Source of the DNA: Opacimonas sp014872805
Lineage (GTDB): Bacteria > Pseudomonadota > Gammaproteobacteria > Enterobacterales > Alteromonadaceae
Reading direction: 5' to 3'
NCBI GenBank assembly: GCA_014872805.1
Contig: WKFN01000006.1
Span: 61,365-125,364 of the forward strand
DNA: 64,000 nt
A program made the translations under genes and the position numbers. The notes below the pieces were generated by a model that saw only the letters and a list, made by a program, of their open reading frames with translations, did no database searches and was not told where the DNA came from. Below are positions 53,798 through 63,158 of this stretch, one piece after another; positions within the stretch are counted from its first letter, which is position 1, and each line of letters begins with the position of its first letter.

Positions 53798-53874
53798 TCC
53801 GCGTTTTGCCATTGTTTTGCCTGTATTTTAGTGACAGGTTTTCAACGCTACAATAAAGATAAAAGGATGCTTTG

Positions 53875-55206
53875 ATGGTCAATCGCAGACAGTTTTTACT
53901 GGGCGCGACTGCGTTAGCTTTTCTAGGATTAACGCGCACTGCCTTGGGTGAAATTAAATCGCACAGTCACATCTTTGGTGCGCTAAAAACTGATCCCAAG
54001 CAACTGCTCGATTTACCCGATGGTTTCTCTTATCGCGTGATTTCTGAATTGGGCGCGCCGATGAGCGACGGGCTTGCCGTCCCAGACCGCGCTGATGGCA
54101 TGGGCTGTATTGGCTTAGATACCCAGCGGGTTGCTTTGGTGCGCAATCATGAACTTCACCCGAAGCATTTATCAAAACAACCTCAAGCATTGCAAATGTA
54201 TCGCTCAGAAAACGCTTACGATACGTTTCGCGATGGCGTGGCACTGCCTGGTGGCACGACGACAATTATCTACAATACGAAAACGGGTAACGTTGAGCGT
54301 GAGTTTGTCAGTTTAATCGGCACGATCCGTAACTGTGCAGGGGGGATCACCCCTTGGAATAGCTGGCTTTCATGCGAAGAAACCGTGATGCGCCCGGATA
54401 GCATGATTGGTCAAGATCACGGGTATATCTTTGAAGTGCCAGCCAGTGCCAATGCACCCGTGCAGCCAGTGCCGTTAAAAGCAATGGGGCGGTTTAATCA
54501 TGAAGCCGCGGCTGTTGATCCTAAGACAGGCTATGTCTATTTGACCGAAGACCGTCATGACAGCTTATTCTACCGCTTTATTCCCAACGAATATGGTCAT
54601 TTGGCCGCAGGTGGGCAGTTACAAGCGCTGGTCATCAAATCCAAGCCGCAGTTTGATACACGCAATTGGCAATCTGCATCGATGCCGGTGTTTGGTACAT
54701 ATGATGTTGAGTGGGTGAATTTGGATAACCCGGAAAGCCCCGATGATGATTTGCGTTATCAAGGCTATGAAAAAGGGGCAGCTTTATTTGCTCGCGGCGA
54801 AGGGATCCACTGGGGCGAGGATGAATGTTATTTTTGCTGTACGAATGGTGGTGCGCTGAAACATGGTCAAATCATGCGTTATCAACCCTCTATAGCGAAC
54901 AAAGACCAAGGACAAATCTCGTTGTTTTTTGAAAGCGACGATCCCAACATGTACGACTTTGGCGATAACTTAACGGTCACTCCTCAAGGACATCTGTTAG
55001 TGTGTGAAGACCAAAGCGGTAATAATCAAGACAACCACTTGCGCTGGGTGACACCGACCGGACAAGCGCATGCGTTTGCACACTTACACGCCGATACTGA
55101 GCTTGCTGGGGCGTGTTTTTCACCAGATGGCCAGACCTTGTTTGTGAATATCTACTCACCGACCAAGACCTTAGCGATCACTGGACCGTGGGACGAAGTG
55201 CTGTAG
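53875..55206 (+). CDS. PhoX-family (DUF839) phosphatase with Tat signal
   Basis: 443 residues from ATG 53875 (AAAGGA upstream). Twin-arginine signal NRRQFLLGATALAFLGL. PhoX core: RNCAGGITPWNSWLSCEET (iron-ligand Cys), GRFNHEAAAVDPKTGYVYLTEDR, and GVRGEG-like EGIHWGEDECYFCCTNGG. PhoX is a calcium/iron phosphomonoesterase exported folded. With the phytase upstream it would complete release of phosphate from inositol phosphates. Third gene of the row. Confidence 0.9.
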   Translation: MVNRRQFLLGATALAFLGLTRTALGEIKSHSHIFGALKTDPKQLLDLPDGFSYRVISELGAPMSDGLAVPDRADGMGCIGLDTQRVALVRNHELHPKHLSKQPQALQMYRSENAYDTFRDGVALPGGTTTIIYNTKTGNVEREFVSLIGTIRNCAGGITPWNSWLSCEETVMRPDSMIGQDHGYIFEVPASANAPVQPVPLKAMGRFNHEAAAVDPKTGYVYLTEDRHDSLFYRFIPNEYGHLAAGGQLQALVIKSKPQFDTRNWQSASMPVFGTYDVEWVNLDNPESPDDDLRYQGYEKGAALFARGEGIHWGEDECYFCCTNGGALKHGQIMRYQPSIANKDQGQISLFFESDDPNMYDFGDNLTVTPQGHLLVCEDQSGNNQDNHLRWVTPTGQAHAFAHLHADTELAGACFSPDGQTLFVNIYSPTKTLAITGPWDEVL

Positions 55207-55395
55207 GTCAGTATCGACAGATCTGGCAGAGCCCTTGTTCGACTGCAATAGTTTTTTAGCGCAATCACGGCTTAGCGCGTAGGCGGCGCAGCCAGTAATG
55301 GTCTTTCGGGTGATAGTGAGGTTAAACGTATCTGTTTTCGGATGAGAAAATGCTATCGTACGTTTTGAGTCTTGATAGTTTGAACGCTTGATCAT
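55207..55395 (-). pseudogene. Fragment resembling a family-25 glycosyltransferase C-terminus
   Basis: A minus-strand frame from ATG 55395 (running to 55171 inside phoX) encodes TRKTITGCAAYALSRDCAKKLLQ followed by ARSVDTDLQHF. This resembles the G-x-A-A-Y-x-x-S-R-x-x-A-x-x-L-L ... VD-x-D-L part of GT25 enzymes of LPS synthesis. The N-terminal two thirds is missing. A degenerate remnant is the likely reading; chance similarity cannot be excluded. Confidence 0.4.
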
Positions 55396-55458
55396 ATCCC
55401 ATGTAAACGGTAGGTATTGTTGAGATTTTTATTTAAAAACATTTTTTCAGGAATGAAT

Positions 55459-55905
55459 ATGCCCACATCACAATCAATTATAAGTTCATTAGATAGTGCT
55501 ACTTCACTTGGCTTAGTCTTCGCGGGCATATTATTTTTAGTTGGCTTACTGACAGGCATATGGAAATTTCAACAAATGATGGTCTCCAGAAATGGACTGG
55601 CCCATCGTTATGTCGATATTGCACATCGCGCAGCACTGACCTATAGCTTTGCCTGTATCTTACTTGCTGTTTTTTCTTTAGTGTCTCAATTAGACGAAAC
55701 TATCGAATTTTATGCGATGTTGGTACTGGTGGTTTATTTTACGATTGCTGTGGTTAGCTATATCAGTGAAGGTATCAAGCAAAAGACAGATAATGTGATA
55801 GCAGCAAAGTCACCGTTAATTTCAGTTTTCATGGTTTCTTTGATTATTGCTGAAGTTGGGGGCTTTACTGTATTGTTTTATGGCCTGCTCAATGCACTAT
55901 TTTAA
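55459..55905 (+). CDS. Small integral membrane protein of unknown function
   Basis: 148 residues from ATG 55459, chosen because CAGGA lies 6 bases upstream; an ATG at 55453 overlaps this site. Four hydrophobic helices: GLVFAGILFLVGLLTGIWKF, LTYSFACILLAVFSLV, FYAMLVLVVYFTIAVVSYI and ISVFMVSLIIAEVGGFTVLFYGLL. No family was recognised. The gene stands alone between phoX and the convergent piuC. Confidence 0.65.
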   Translation: MPTSQSIISSLDSATSLGLVFAGILFLVGLLTGIWKFQQMMVSRNGLAHRYVDIAHRAALTYSFACILLAVFSLVSQLDETIEFYAMLVLVVYFTIAVVSYISEGIKQKTDNVIAAKSPLISVFMVSLIIAEVGGFTVLFYGLLNALF

Positions 55906-55955
55906 TTAGTAAACGTGCGCAGTAAGATGCAATTAATCATAAGAAAATCTACTAG

Positions 55956-56636
55956 TTATATCATAGTGTGCTTTCTAATCAGGTTATGGTAGACATGATG
56001 TAAAGAATCCAATTGCTCTCTAGAAACGGCTCCATTGTCTGAAAGTAATTGAATTTGTTGGTCAAGTTGATACAAAATTTCTCTTACATGAGTGTCTGGA
56101 ACCAGACTTTGCATCCAGGTTATTGCGGCTAACCTAGTGCCTGAAGTGACTGGAGTGACCTTATGCAAACTACTGCTTGGATAAGTCACCGCATCACCGG
56201 CTTTGGGCTTTACTTTCTGCTCACCAAATTCAGTCTGGATAACCAGTTCTCCACCTTCGTATTCTTCTGGCTCCGAAAGAAACAAAGTCATCGACATATC
56301 TGAACGCAGAACTTCACTGCAGTTTGGAATGCGCATAATTGAACCATCGACATGAAAACCGTAGGTTTCACCGTTAGTATAGCGATTAAAGCAGGGAGGG
56401 AATATCTTGTAAGGTAAAACAGCAGAAACCAGTTTGGCTGTCGTGCCGTATTTGGCTAACAATGCGTTAGCCAATTTCTTCACTAATTCATTTTCAGCAT
56501 CGGCTTGAGCATTGTCCTTGACCTCAGCAGACATGCCCATTGCCGTACCTTTACCATCAAGCCAAGGTACTTGATTAAGTGATTTTCGATATTCAACAAC
56601 TTCTTGTTTAGTCAATAATTGCTCAATCAGTACCAT
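55956..56636 (-). CDS. piuC: Fe(II)/2-oxoglutarate PKHD-type hydroxylase (PiuC/YbiX)
   Basis: 226 residues. The iron-binding facial triad is His95-x-Asp97 (YGFHVDGSIMR) and His158 (SSLHKVTPV), with Arg168 (GTRLAAITW) for 2-oxoglutarate. The start WLDGKGTAMG and the C-terminal helical tail (LYQLDQQIQLLSDN...LYHNLIRK-like) fit PiuC/YbiX. The family is regularly paired with catecholate siderophore receptors, as here: it starts 9 bases after the fiu stop. Substrate unknown. Confidence 0.93.
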   Translation of the reverse strand: MVLIEQLLTKQEVVEYRKSLNQVPWLDGKGTAMGMSAEVKDNAQADAENELVKKLANALLAKYGTTAKLVSAVLPYKIFPPCFNRYTNGETYGFHVDGSIMRIPNCSEVLRSDMSMTLFLSEPEEYEGGELVIQTEFGEQKVKPKAGDAVTYPSSSLHKVTPVTSGTRLAAITWMQSLVPDTHVREILYQLDQQIQLLSDNGAVSREQLDSLHHVYHNLIRKHTMI

Positions 56637-56645
56637 TGCTTTGCC

Positions 56646-58910
56646 TTAAAATTGATAAGTAAAAGTTGTTCTTAAAGACTGTCGGTCACCTATATACATA
56701 AACTTGGGCGCTCGATAAGTCGATGTATAGTATTCATCGTCTAAAACGTTACCGAAGTTCACACGCATGAACAAGTCTTCTGAAAATGAATACGATGCGA
56801 ACAGGTTAAACACCTCGTAAGACGGAACTTCAGGTCCGTTAGAACCCGTGTCTGGTTGACCGCCTGTCATTTTGTCTTTATAGGTAACATCACCACCAAA
56901 TGCAAAGTCATCAGTCAATTGATAACGTAATTGAGCGTAAAAACTGTTGTTGGCAAAAAGTGCCAATGGCAAGCCGACAGAATCCGGATTAGAAGCAGAT
57001 TCTATTATCTCTGAATCCATGGATGCGGCGCTTACTTGAATGCTCAACTTATCAGTAAGCTGACCGTTCATGGCAAATTCAACACCTTCAACTCGCGACT
57101 TACCGGAATTAAGGGAACCCGTTACATCATAGCCTCGGCCTGCTGCTTCCATAATTCCGTCTTTTTCTAAACGAAACGCAGCTACTTGAACAAACAGTGC
57201 TTCTTCAAGTAGTGACATTTTTGTTCCGATTTCATAGTTGGTGACCTCTTCTGGCTCGGAACCTGCGTTGCCTTCAGAATCGATACAGACTCCTCCATAG
57301 CCACAGTTAGCCCCAACATCTGATTCACCGCCGTTTATAGTAGTGGCAGTTCCATAAGAAGCATAAAGATTGATATCATCTAGAACCTCGTATACCAAAC
57401 CAGCATGCCCATTGGTCAACGTATCAGAAAACTCATATAAGGCTTCTCCCTCACGGCCAGAGGCTAAATTTGAATAATCATAACTGTCCAATCTCAACCC
57501 TAGAAACACCATTAGCTGTTTTGTTACTTGCATGGTATCCATTATCGAAATAGCACTCACTTCGTATTCGTAATTAGCACTGATGTCGCCCTTGTATGCC
57601 CCAGAACGGTCTATTGCACTATTTAAACCTCTCGCAATGTTGCCATTAGAATCTAAACCACAAAAAGTGTTAGATACACCTCTCCTCCCAGCAGACCAAC
57701 AGTTGGGAGTATTTACAGAGCCAGTTTCAGCGTATCGTCCATTTACAATACTATAATCGGCATATTCGGCACTAATTAATATCTTGTGTTCAATTCCACC
57801 AGTAGATTGCTCTGTGATAAGGTTCCATTGAGTAGCCACGTGGTCAATGTCCTGCCAAGCACTATGGCTGCCTAATGTGAAGGTTCCGAAACCATTCACT
57901 CCATTGGTTGCATCTTCTTCTGTAGCGTAACCAGTCGTACCACCAGCACTAGTTGCAACGTAACCGTTTTCGGTTTCACCTATTCGAGTAATACCATATA
58001 GCTTCCAGTTGTCATTGAACTCATACTCTAAACGTAAAGTGCTAGAGAATGCTTCTGATTTCAAAAAATCATCATTTTGGATATATACCGGAATATCTTC
58101 GTATATATCGCCATTTATGACCGTTGATCCTAAATCAGCTTTATCGTCTGCATTTAAATAATAAAAATCTAACCATACTCTTAAGTTATCAGTATCATCG
58201 TATAGACCAGATATAAGTGCGCCTTTTCGCTCTCTATCCGCACCATCTCTTTTTGGAGCATGTTCTGTAGACGTCATAATATTGGCTCGAACAGCGATAT
58301 TATCATTAATAGGCGTGTTCACATCTACAGCAGCTCGTACATACTCATCTGTACCTAGGCCAACGTCTAAGCGACCAAAATCATAGGCAAGAGAAGCTTG
58401 TTTGGTAATACTATTAATTGCACCGCCTGAAGAACCTTTACCTGCAAAACTTCCACTTGGCCCTTTCGTAATTTCTATCTGTTCGACAGAAAAGCTTTCT
58501 CTGGTGTTCATACCAGGATCTCGTAAACCATCAACAAAGACGTCAGAACGAGCTTCTTGACCTCGAATGATAAAACGATCACCAAACGCGTTTCCGTTCT
58601 CTCCTGTTCCTAACGTTACGCCTGCTTGGGTGGATAAAATTTCTTTCAAGTCGGAACGACCAGACTCCTCGATTTGATCTTTGGTCAACACTGTAATGGT
58701 GGTAGGAATATCTACTAGATCCGTAAGCCTTCTCGCATCACCGGATTTTTTTACATTATAAATAGAGTTTTGTGCACCATGAATTTCGATAAGCTCAATA
58801 GATTCTTTATCATTGTTTTGTTCATTTTCATTGTTTTGCGCATAAACAGAATGCGCAGTCAAAGAAATAGCCGACATTAACGCTACTGAGCCTAATTTGT
58901 TTGTTGACAT
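56646..58910 (-). CDS. fiu: TonB-dependent catecholate siderophore receptor (Fiu/PiuA-like)
   Basis: 754 residues. Signal peptide ending HSVYA, TonB-box-like IELIEIHGAQ, plug with GDRFIIRGQEARSDVFVDGLRDPG and EQIEITKGPSGSFAGKGSSGGAINSITK, barrel ending LRTTFTYQF. The sequence and the piuC partner place it with Fiu/PiuA receptors for ferric catechols. A perfect Fur palindrome precedes it. Confidence 0.92.
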   Translation of the reverse strand: MSTNKLGSVALMSAISLTAHSVYAQNNENEQNNDKESIELIEIHGAQNSIYNVKKSGDARRLTDLVDIPTTITVLTKDQIEESGRSDLKEILSTQAGVTLGTGENGNAFGDRFIIRGQEARSDVFVDGLRDPGMNTRESFSVEQIEITKGPSGSFAGKGSSGGAINSITKQASLAYDFGRLDVGLGTDEYVRAAVDVNTPINDNIAVRANIMTSTEHAPKRDGADRERKGALISGLYDDTDNLRVWLDFYYLNADDKADLGSTVINGDIYEDIPVYIQNDDFLKSEAFSSTLRLEYEFNDNWKLYGITRIGETENGYVATSAGGTTGYATEEDATNGVNGFGTFTLGSHSAWQDIDHVATQWNLITEQSTGGIEHKILISAEYADYSIVNGRYAETGSVNTPNCWSAGRRGVSNTFCGLDSNGNIARGLNSAIDRSGAYKGDISANYEYEVSAISIMDTMQVTKQLMVFLGLRLDSYDYSNLASGREGEALYEFSDTLTNGHAGLVYEVLDDINLYASYGTATTINGGESDVGANCGYGGVCIDSEGNAGSEPEEVTNYEIGTKMSLLEEALFVQVAAFRLEKDGIMEAAGRGYDVTGSLNSGKSRVEGVEFAMNGQLTDKLSIQVSAASMDSEIIESASNPDSVGLPLALFANNSFYAQLRYQLTDDFAFGGDVTYKDKMTGGQPDTGSNGPEVPSYEVFNLFASYSFSEDLFMRVNFGNVLDDEYYTSTYRAPKFMYIGDRQSLRTTFTYQF

Positions 58911-58945
58911 TGTTTTTCCTAAATTCCCACATCAATATTAAAAAA

Positions 58946-58968
58946 CAAATGATAATTATTATCATTTG
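58946..58968. promoter_or_regulatory. Fur box of fiu-piuC
   Basis: A perfect 23-bp palindrome with arms CAAATGATAAT and ATTATCATTTG around a central T, matching the Fur consensus. It lies 36 bases upstream of the fiu ATG. Confidence 0.92.
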
Positions 58969-59193
58969 CATTAAATGATATGCTTAGCGAATACTCGTGT
59001 CAAGCAAAAGTTTATTCAACACTCAACATCCTTTTTTTAAATTCAGGGCGATATGAATACCTTAGGTTTAGATAATCATCTAAACATCCCTGCTTATAGA
59101 AAGCTTCGTTAATTTTGTTGCAAAAGGTTCCTATTCTTAAACATTTGAATTATGCTTTAAGCCCGTTTACAAAATATTAACAATGCATTACTC
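58969..59193. promoter_or_regulatory. Intergenic region fiu/alkylsulfatase
   Basis: 225 A+T-rich bases between the Fur box and the alkylsulfatase start. Apart from the Fur palindrome at its left edge no clear operator, promoter or small gene was recognised. The alkylsulfatase has no obvious Shine-Dalgarno. Confidence 0.35.
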
Positions 59194-61173
59194 ATGAATA
59201 TTTCTCGCTTAAATTTTGCGTTTATGTGTGGTTTGTACTTACTACACATCCATACCGTTGTTGCTGAGGAAGCGGTAAAGCTTTCTAGCTTAAAACCAGC
59301 CTCATCACATACCGTCATTCAGCAAAATAAAGTCAAACAAGCCCTGCCCTTTGCTAATAAAGAAGATTTTATACTAGCAGAAAAAGGCTTAATCGTTCGC
59401 CCTGAGCAAGTAGAGATATTTAATAATGATGGGACGTTAGCTTGGGAGTTAGGGAGCTATCAGTTTTTACTGGATGATCATGCGTCGGTTAATCCGAGTT
59501 TACTTAGACAAGCTCGCTTAAATTACCAATATGGGTTATTTAAGATCACAGAGAATATCTACCAAGTCAGAGGCTATGACTTATCAAATTTCACGGTCAT
59601 AAAAGGAGATACAGGCTGGATTGTATTTGACCCATTATTAACTCCGGCAACGGCCAAAGCAGCCTTGAAATTAGTTAATGATACTTTGGGACAAAGACCT
59701 GTCACGGGGGTGGTGAATAGCCATGCGCACGCGGATCATTTTGGTGGGGTTTTGGGTGTTGTCACGCCAGAGCAAGTGAAACAACATAATATTCCTATTA
59801 TTGCGCCAAGTGGTTTTATGGAGCATGCCATTAAGGAGAATGTGTTAGCAGGTAATGTCATGACCCGTCGAGCTACTTTCCAATACGGGAATATCCTACC
59901 TAAAGGTCCTACAGGACAAGTTGATGCAGCAATTGGTAAAGGGCTTTCGATAGGTGTGTTTGGTTTGATTAAGCCGACAATCGAAATTGATGAAAATGAG
60001 CGTGTAATGACCGTGGATGGCGTGGAGATGGTGTTTATCAACACACCAGGCGGCGAATCACCTGCAGAAATGAATACGTATTTCCCAAAAGATAAGGCGT
60101 TTTGGGCGGCAGAGAATGTAATAGGGACAATGCATAATGTCTATACACTCCGTGGTGCCGCTGCCCGTGATGCTCTCGTCTGGAGTAAATTCATCAATGA
60201 AATGCTGTATGGCTACGGGCAACAGGCAGAAATCATTTTTGCGTCTCACTCATGGCCGCGCTGGGGTAATGAAGAGATTCAAATATATTTAAAAAAACAG
60301 CGTGATATGTATGCATATTTACATAATGAAACATTGCATTTGGCGAATCAAGGCGTGACGATTAACGAGATCCACAACGAAATCAGTGTGCCTGATAGCT
60401 TACAAAATGAATGGTATAACCGGGGGTATCACGGCAGTTATAAGCATAACGCCCAAGGGATCATGAATAAATACTTAGGGTATTTTGATATGAATCCAGC
60501 GAATTTAGACCGCCTGTCTCCTGCGGATTCGGCACCTAAGTATGTCGCAGCAATGGGGGGGCAGAAGCAAGTCATGACACTAGCACAGGAAGCGCATGAC
60601 AAGGGTGAGTATCGTTGGGGAGCAGAGCTGCTAAACAAACTTGTATTTGCTCAGCCTAATTACATACCAGCTAAGCGTCTATTGGCGAAAATGTATGAGC
60701 AAATGGGCTACCAAGCGGAGAGTGCGGGTTGGCGAAATACCTATCTAACGGGTGCTAAAGAATTACGTGATGGTGTGCAGCCTACGAGCAATATTACCCG
60801 CCCTGGGCCATCATTTTTACAAGCGATGGATACTGGGTTGTTGTTTGATTATTTGGCGGTCAAAGTGAATGCAAAGCGAGCCGAGAGTGAAGCATTTAAA
60901 ATTAATTTTACGTTCACGGATGAGGGGCGGAAGTACTTAGTTGAACTGAGTAATGCAACGTTAACCAATATTGAAGGCGTGACGGTTCAGGATGCTGATC
61001 TTAGCTTGACGATAAGTCGTGAAGATTGGACGCTGGTTATACTAAAACAAGTGGCGCTGCGCGATTTACTCGCGTCAGGAAAAGCTTCTTTTACAGGGGA
61101 TATCGGGATATTAAATCAATTATTTAGCTTACTGGATGAGTTTCCATTTTGGTTTAATATTGTGACACCATAG
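59194..61173 (+). CDS. SdsA-type alkylsulfatase (metallo-beta-lactamase fold)
   Basis: 659 residues with a signal peptide (CGLYLLHIHTVVAEE). The binuclear zinc motif is NSHAHADHFGGVLG (His177, His179, Asp181, His182) with further ligands in TPGGESPAEMNTYFP and AENVIG and IFASHSWPRWGN. Then follow the helical dimerisation domain and the SCP2-like C-terminal domain (residues about 545-659). Length and order match SdsA1, which inverts at the C-O bond of primary alkyl sulfates such as SDS. It is mechanistically unrelated to the FGly sulfatase at 44973. Confidence 0.93.
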   Translation: MNISRLNFAFMCGLYLLHIHTVVAEEAVKLSSLKPASSHTVIQQNKVKQALPFANKEDFILAEKGLIVRPEQVEIFNNDGTLAWELGSYQFLLDDHASVNPSLLRQARLNYQYGLFKITENIYQVRGYDLSNFTVIKGDTGWIVFDPLLTPATAKAALKLVNDTLGQRPVTGVVNSHAHADHFGGVLGVVTPEQVKQHNIPIIAPSGFMEHAIKENVLAGNVMTRRATFQYGNILPKGPTGQVDAAIGKGLSIGVFGLIKPTIEIDENERVMTVDGVEMVFINTPGGESPAEMNTYFPKDKAFWAAENVIGTMHNVYTLRGAAARDALVWSKFINEMLYGYGQQAEIIFASHSWPRWGNEEIQIYLKKQRDMYAYLHNETLHLANQGVTINEIHNEISVPDSLQNEWYNRGYHGSYKHNAQGIMNKYLGYFDMNPANLDRLSPADSAPKYVAAMGGQKQVMTLAQEAHDKGEYRWGAELLNKLVFAQPNYIPAKRLLAKMYEQMGYQAESAGWRNTYLTGAKELRDGVQPTSNITRPGPSFLQAMDTGLLFDYLAVKVNAKRAESEAFKINFTFTDEGRKYLVELSNATLTNIEGVTVQDADLSLTISREDWTLVILKQVALRDLLASGKASFTGDIGILNQLFSLLDEFPFWFNIVTP

Positions 61174-61196
61174 TTAGTTTATCTAACTATGGTGTC
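61164..61196 (+). terminator. Strong hairpin overlapping the alkylsulfatase stop codon
   Basis: GACACCATAGTTAG (61164-61177) and CTAACTATGGTGTC (61183-61196) form a perfect 14-bp stem with a 5-base loop. The TAG stop (61171-61173) is inside the left arm. No T-run follows, so it may act as an mRNA 3' stabiliser. Confidence 0.6.
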
Positions 61197-61201
61197 GAGT
61201 A

Positions 61202-61216
61202 ATTGGTGTCGATTCA
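61202..61216 (+). mobile_element. Partial IS3-like end
   Basis: ATTGGTGTCGATTCA is identical to the terminal 15 bases of the IS remnant at 43735-43749 and has the same orientation. No transposase sequence is attached. It lies five bases after the alkylsulfatase hairpin. Confidence 0.5.
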
Positions 61217-61317
61217 CCGGGCTGGGATCTGTCAAAAATTGTATAACGAGGTGACATATCGAAATGGCTAGTGGTTAACGCTGACCTAAAGCTAACATTA
61301 ACCTGTGTATAGGTGGC

Positions 61318-62526
61318 TTACTTATATTCTGGAATAACCGCTTTCAATATTTCGATATCTGAATCAGAAACACCGCTCTTGCTGAAATAGGATGGCCATT
61401 GTGACGTTAAATCAATAACCGTATTTGCAATCGTTTCTGCTTTTCTGCTATTCAGCCCAAATCGCTTTACCTGCGACATGGCATTTTCAATGTTGCCTAA
61501 CCTTCCTTGTTGACCAATGCCAATACCATGTTGCCTAGAATTATTAATTGGTAACACATCATACGCTTTCGATAAGCGCCAATGCCTATTCTTGAAAGAG
61601 TATAAAAATGCATGGTTTCGCGAATGATCGTCGGTATTGCCCATACAAATATTAAACACCATGCGAGCAAACAGCTCATGAGAGTCTAGCGGCTCAGCAC
61701 CGTACTTCATGTTAAATTCAGCTAAAGCGCCGTAGCTATAGGTTGTTGTGGTCGATTGCTCTGTAACCTTCATTTTATTAATTAATGAATTTGCACTTAA
61801 AAAATGGTGAGAGGGTTGATAGTTTGCACAGTCAAAGCGCTCTACCAGCAAAATATCTTCATTGTGATTTTCAATCAGCTTGGTATTTGCGACTCGCACA
61901 TGCAGGTCTTTTAATTCTGCCAACATCTTCATACATGCATACTCAACACGACATACATTAAAGAGGTCGTCATTGCGATTAAACTTAGCTAAGTAACTAA
62001 TTCCGTCGTCTTCAACAATGGTTTTGGGTCTTGCCCCGCCCATACTAGAGCCGAATTGAAATGCCTTCTTTACTTCATTGGGTATGTCTTGATCGGCCAA
62101 TATCGCTTGTTTACCTTTCAATAACATTGGGATATCACCAATGGTATTTTTATTACGTTTGGGTTTGCTGGCTGTTCTCGACAAGCTAAAAGTGAGTGCA
62201 CCAACGCCCATCCCAGAACCAGCTAACACCAGCTCTAAGTCATCTTTCGGTTTGGTAGTATGTAACGAATATATTAACTTTTTACCCCAACTGTCGGCGC
62301 CCGCATCTAAAATAGCGCCAAACATACCGTTGTTTACGCGGGTAACAAGCTGTTCATTAACAAGAGGTAAATGTAACGGATCCAGAGGGAAGGCATCGTC
62401 ACGCTGCAAATAAGACTTACCGTAACGAAACTTACCTACTTTGGCGACCGGGTCAAGCTCGACAATAGCACAAATTACTGGTTCGTCTTCTAACCCACCC
62501 ATAAACACATACGCACTAGAAGTCAT
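61318..62526 (-). CDS. hipA: HipA-type serine/threonine kinase toxin
   Basis: 402 residues from ATG 62526, which overlaps the hipB stop by 11 bases. N-terminal HipA_N region (VFMGGLEDEPVICAIVEL... GKSYLQRDDAFPLDPLHLPL), central fold with FQFGSSMGGARPKTIVEDDG, catalytic loop NICMGNTDDHSRNHAFL (Asp and Asn) and metal motif KAYDVLP. HipA phosphorylates a translation factor, typically glutamyl-tRNA synthetase, to induce dormancy. All the expected catalytic residues are present. Confidence 0.92.
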   Translation of the reverse strand: MTSSAYVFMGGLEDEPVICAIVELDPVAKVGKFRYGKSYLQRDDAFPLDPLHLPLVNEQLVTRVNNGMFGAILDAGADSWGKKLIYSLHTTKPKDDLELVLAGSGMGVGALTFSLSRTASKPKRNKNTIGDIPMLLKGKQAILADQDIPNEVKKAFQFGSSMGGARPKTIVEDDGISYLAKFNRNDDLFNVCRVEYACMKMLAELKDLHVRVANTKLIENHNEDILLVERFDCANYQPSHHFLSANSLINKMKVTEQSTTTTYSYGALAEFNMKYGAEPLDSHELFARMVFNICMGNTDDHSRNHAFLYSFKNRHWRLSKAYDVLPINNSRQHGIGIGQQGRLGNIENAMSQVKRFGLNSRKAETIANTVIDLTSQWPSYFSKSGVSDSDIEILKAVIPEYK

Positions 62527-62806
62527 TCGGCAGCTCCTTTTCAATTTTAGACGTACTGCGTTGAGGATTGTTTTTAACTAGCTCATATTGCTGCTCAATG
62601 GTTTCTAAAATTGGATCGAGCAGATCTAAGTGTTCTAAAACCATTAACAAGGTATCAACATTAACCCCTTTGCCAAGCTCTAAACGGCTAATGGTGTTTT
62701 TACTCGCCCCCGTTCGAAGCGCCAATTCATGTTGATCCATACTCAAAGCTCGGGTTTGTTTAATCAGTTGCCCAAGTAATATTTTGGTATGCTCTACCCT
62801 GTTCAT
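62516..62806 (-). CDS. hipB: HipB-type XRE antitoxin
   Basis: 96 residues from ATG 62806 (the frame extends to 62833 through a TTG). Helix-turn-helix: LGQLIKQTRALSMDQHELALRTGASKNTISRLELGKGVNVDTLLMVLEHL. A charged C-terminal tail follows. It would repress the hipBA operon and neutralise HipA. No Shine-Dalgarno is apparent, which suggests low or leaderless translation. Confidence 0.9.
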   Translation of the reverse strand: MNRVEHTKILLGQLIKQTRALSMDQHELALRTGASKNTISRLELGKGVNVDTLLMVLEHLDLLDPILETIEQQYELVKNNPQRSTSKIEKELPNDF

Positions 62807-63158
62807 AAAACACCATAAATTAGTAATTAACATCTAATAACTAAATTATAGTGTATTAACTCAAAACCACAAATAAAAACTCAAATTTTGTCAATTAAAG
62901 ACCAAATGCCAATATTTGGTTATTTATAATCAAGGGTGAAGGTTTGAGAACGTAAATGTATGAGTACACAAGGGCTGAAGTTCTACTTTTCTGGAAATGG
63001 CTTTTCCATTGTCATATCGTTTTGGATTTGTGATCAGAAATCCTCAGAATTGCAAAAAGCGAGTGATAAAACGCGATTCAATCAAATTACCAAGCTGATC
63101 TTCACGCGTTCGATAATCAATTTTATGAACAAGCGATAACAGATCTGGAAACGCACAG
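62807..63158. other. Intergenic region upstream of hipBA with decayed coding traces
   Basis: 350 bases. Near the left edge ACCAAAT...ATTTGGT (about 62903-62921) is a small inverted repeat. Further right, plus-strand frames give short protein-like stretches (for example YQADLHAFDNQFYEQAITDLE at about 63088-63150) broken by stops. They are probably decayed genes; no family was recognised. Confidence 0.3.
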
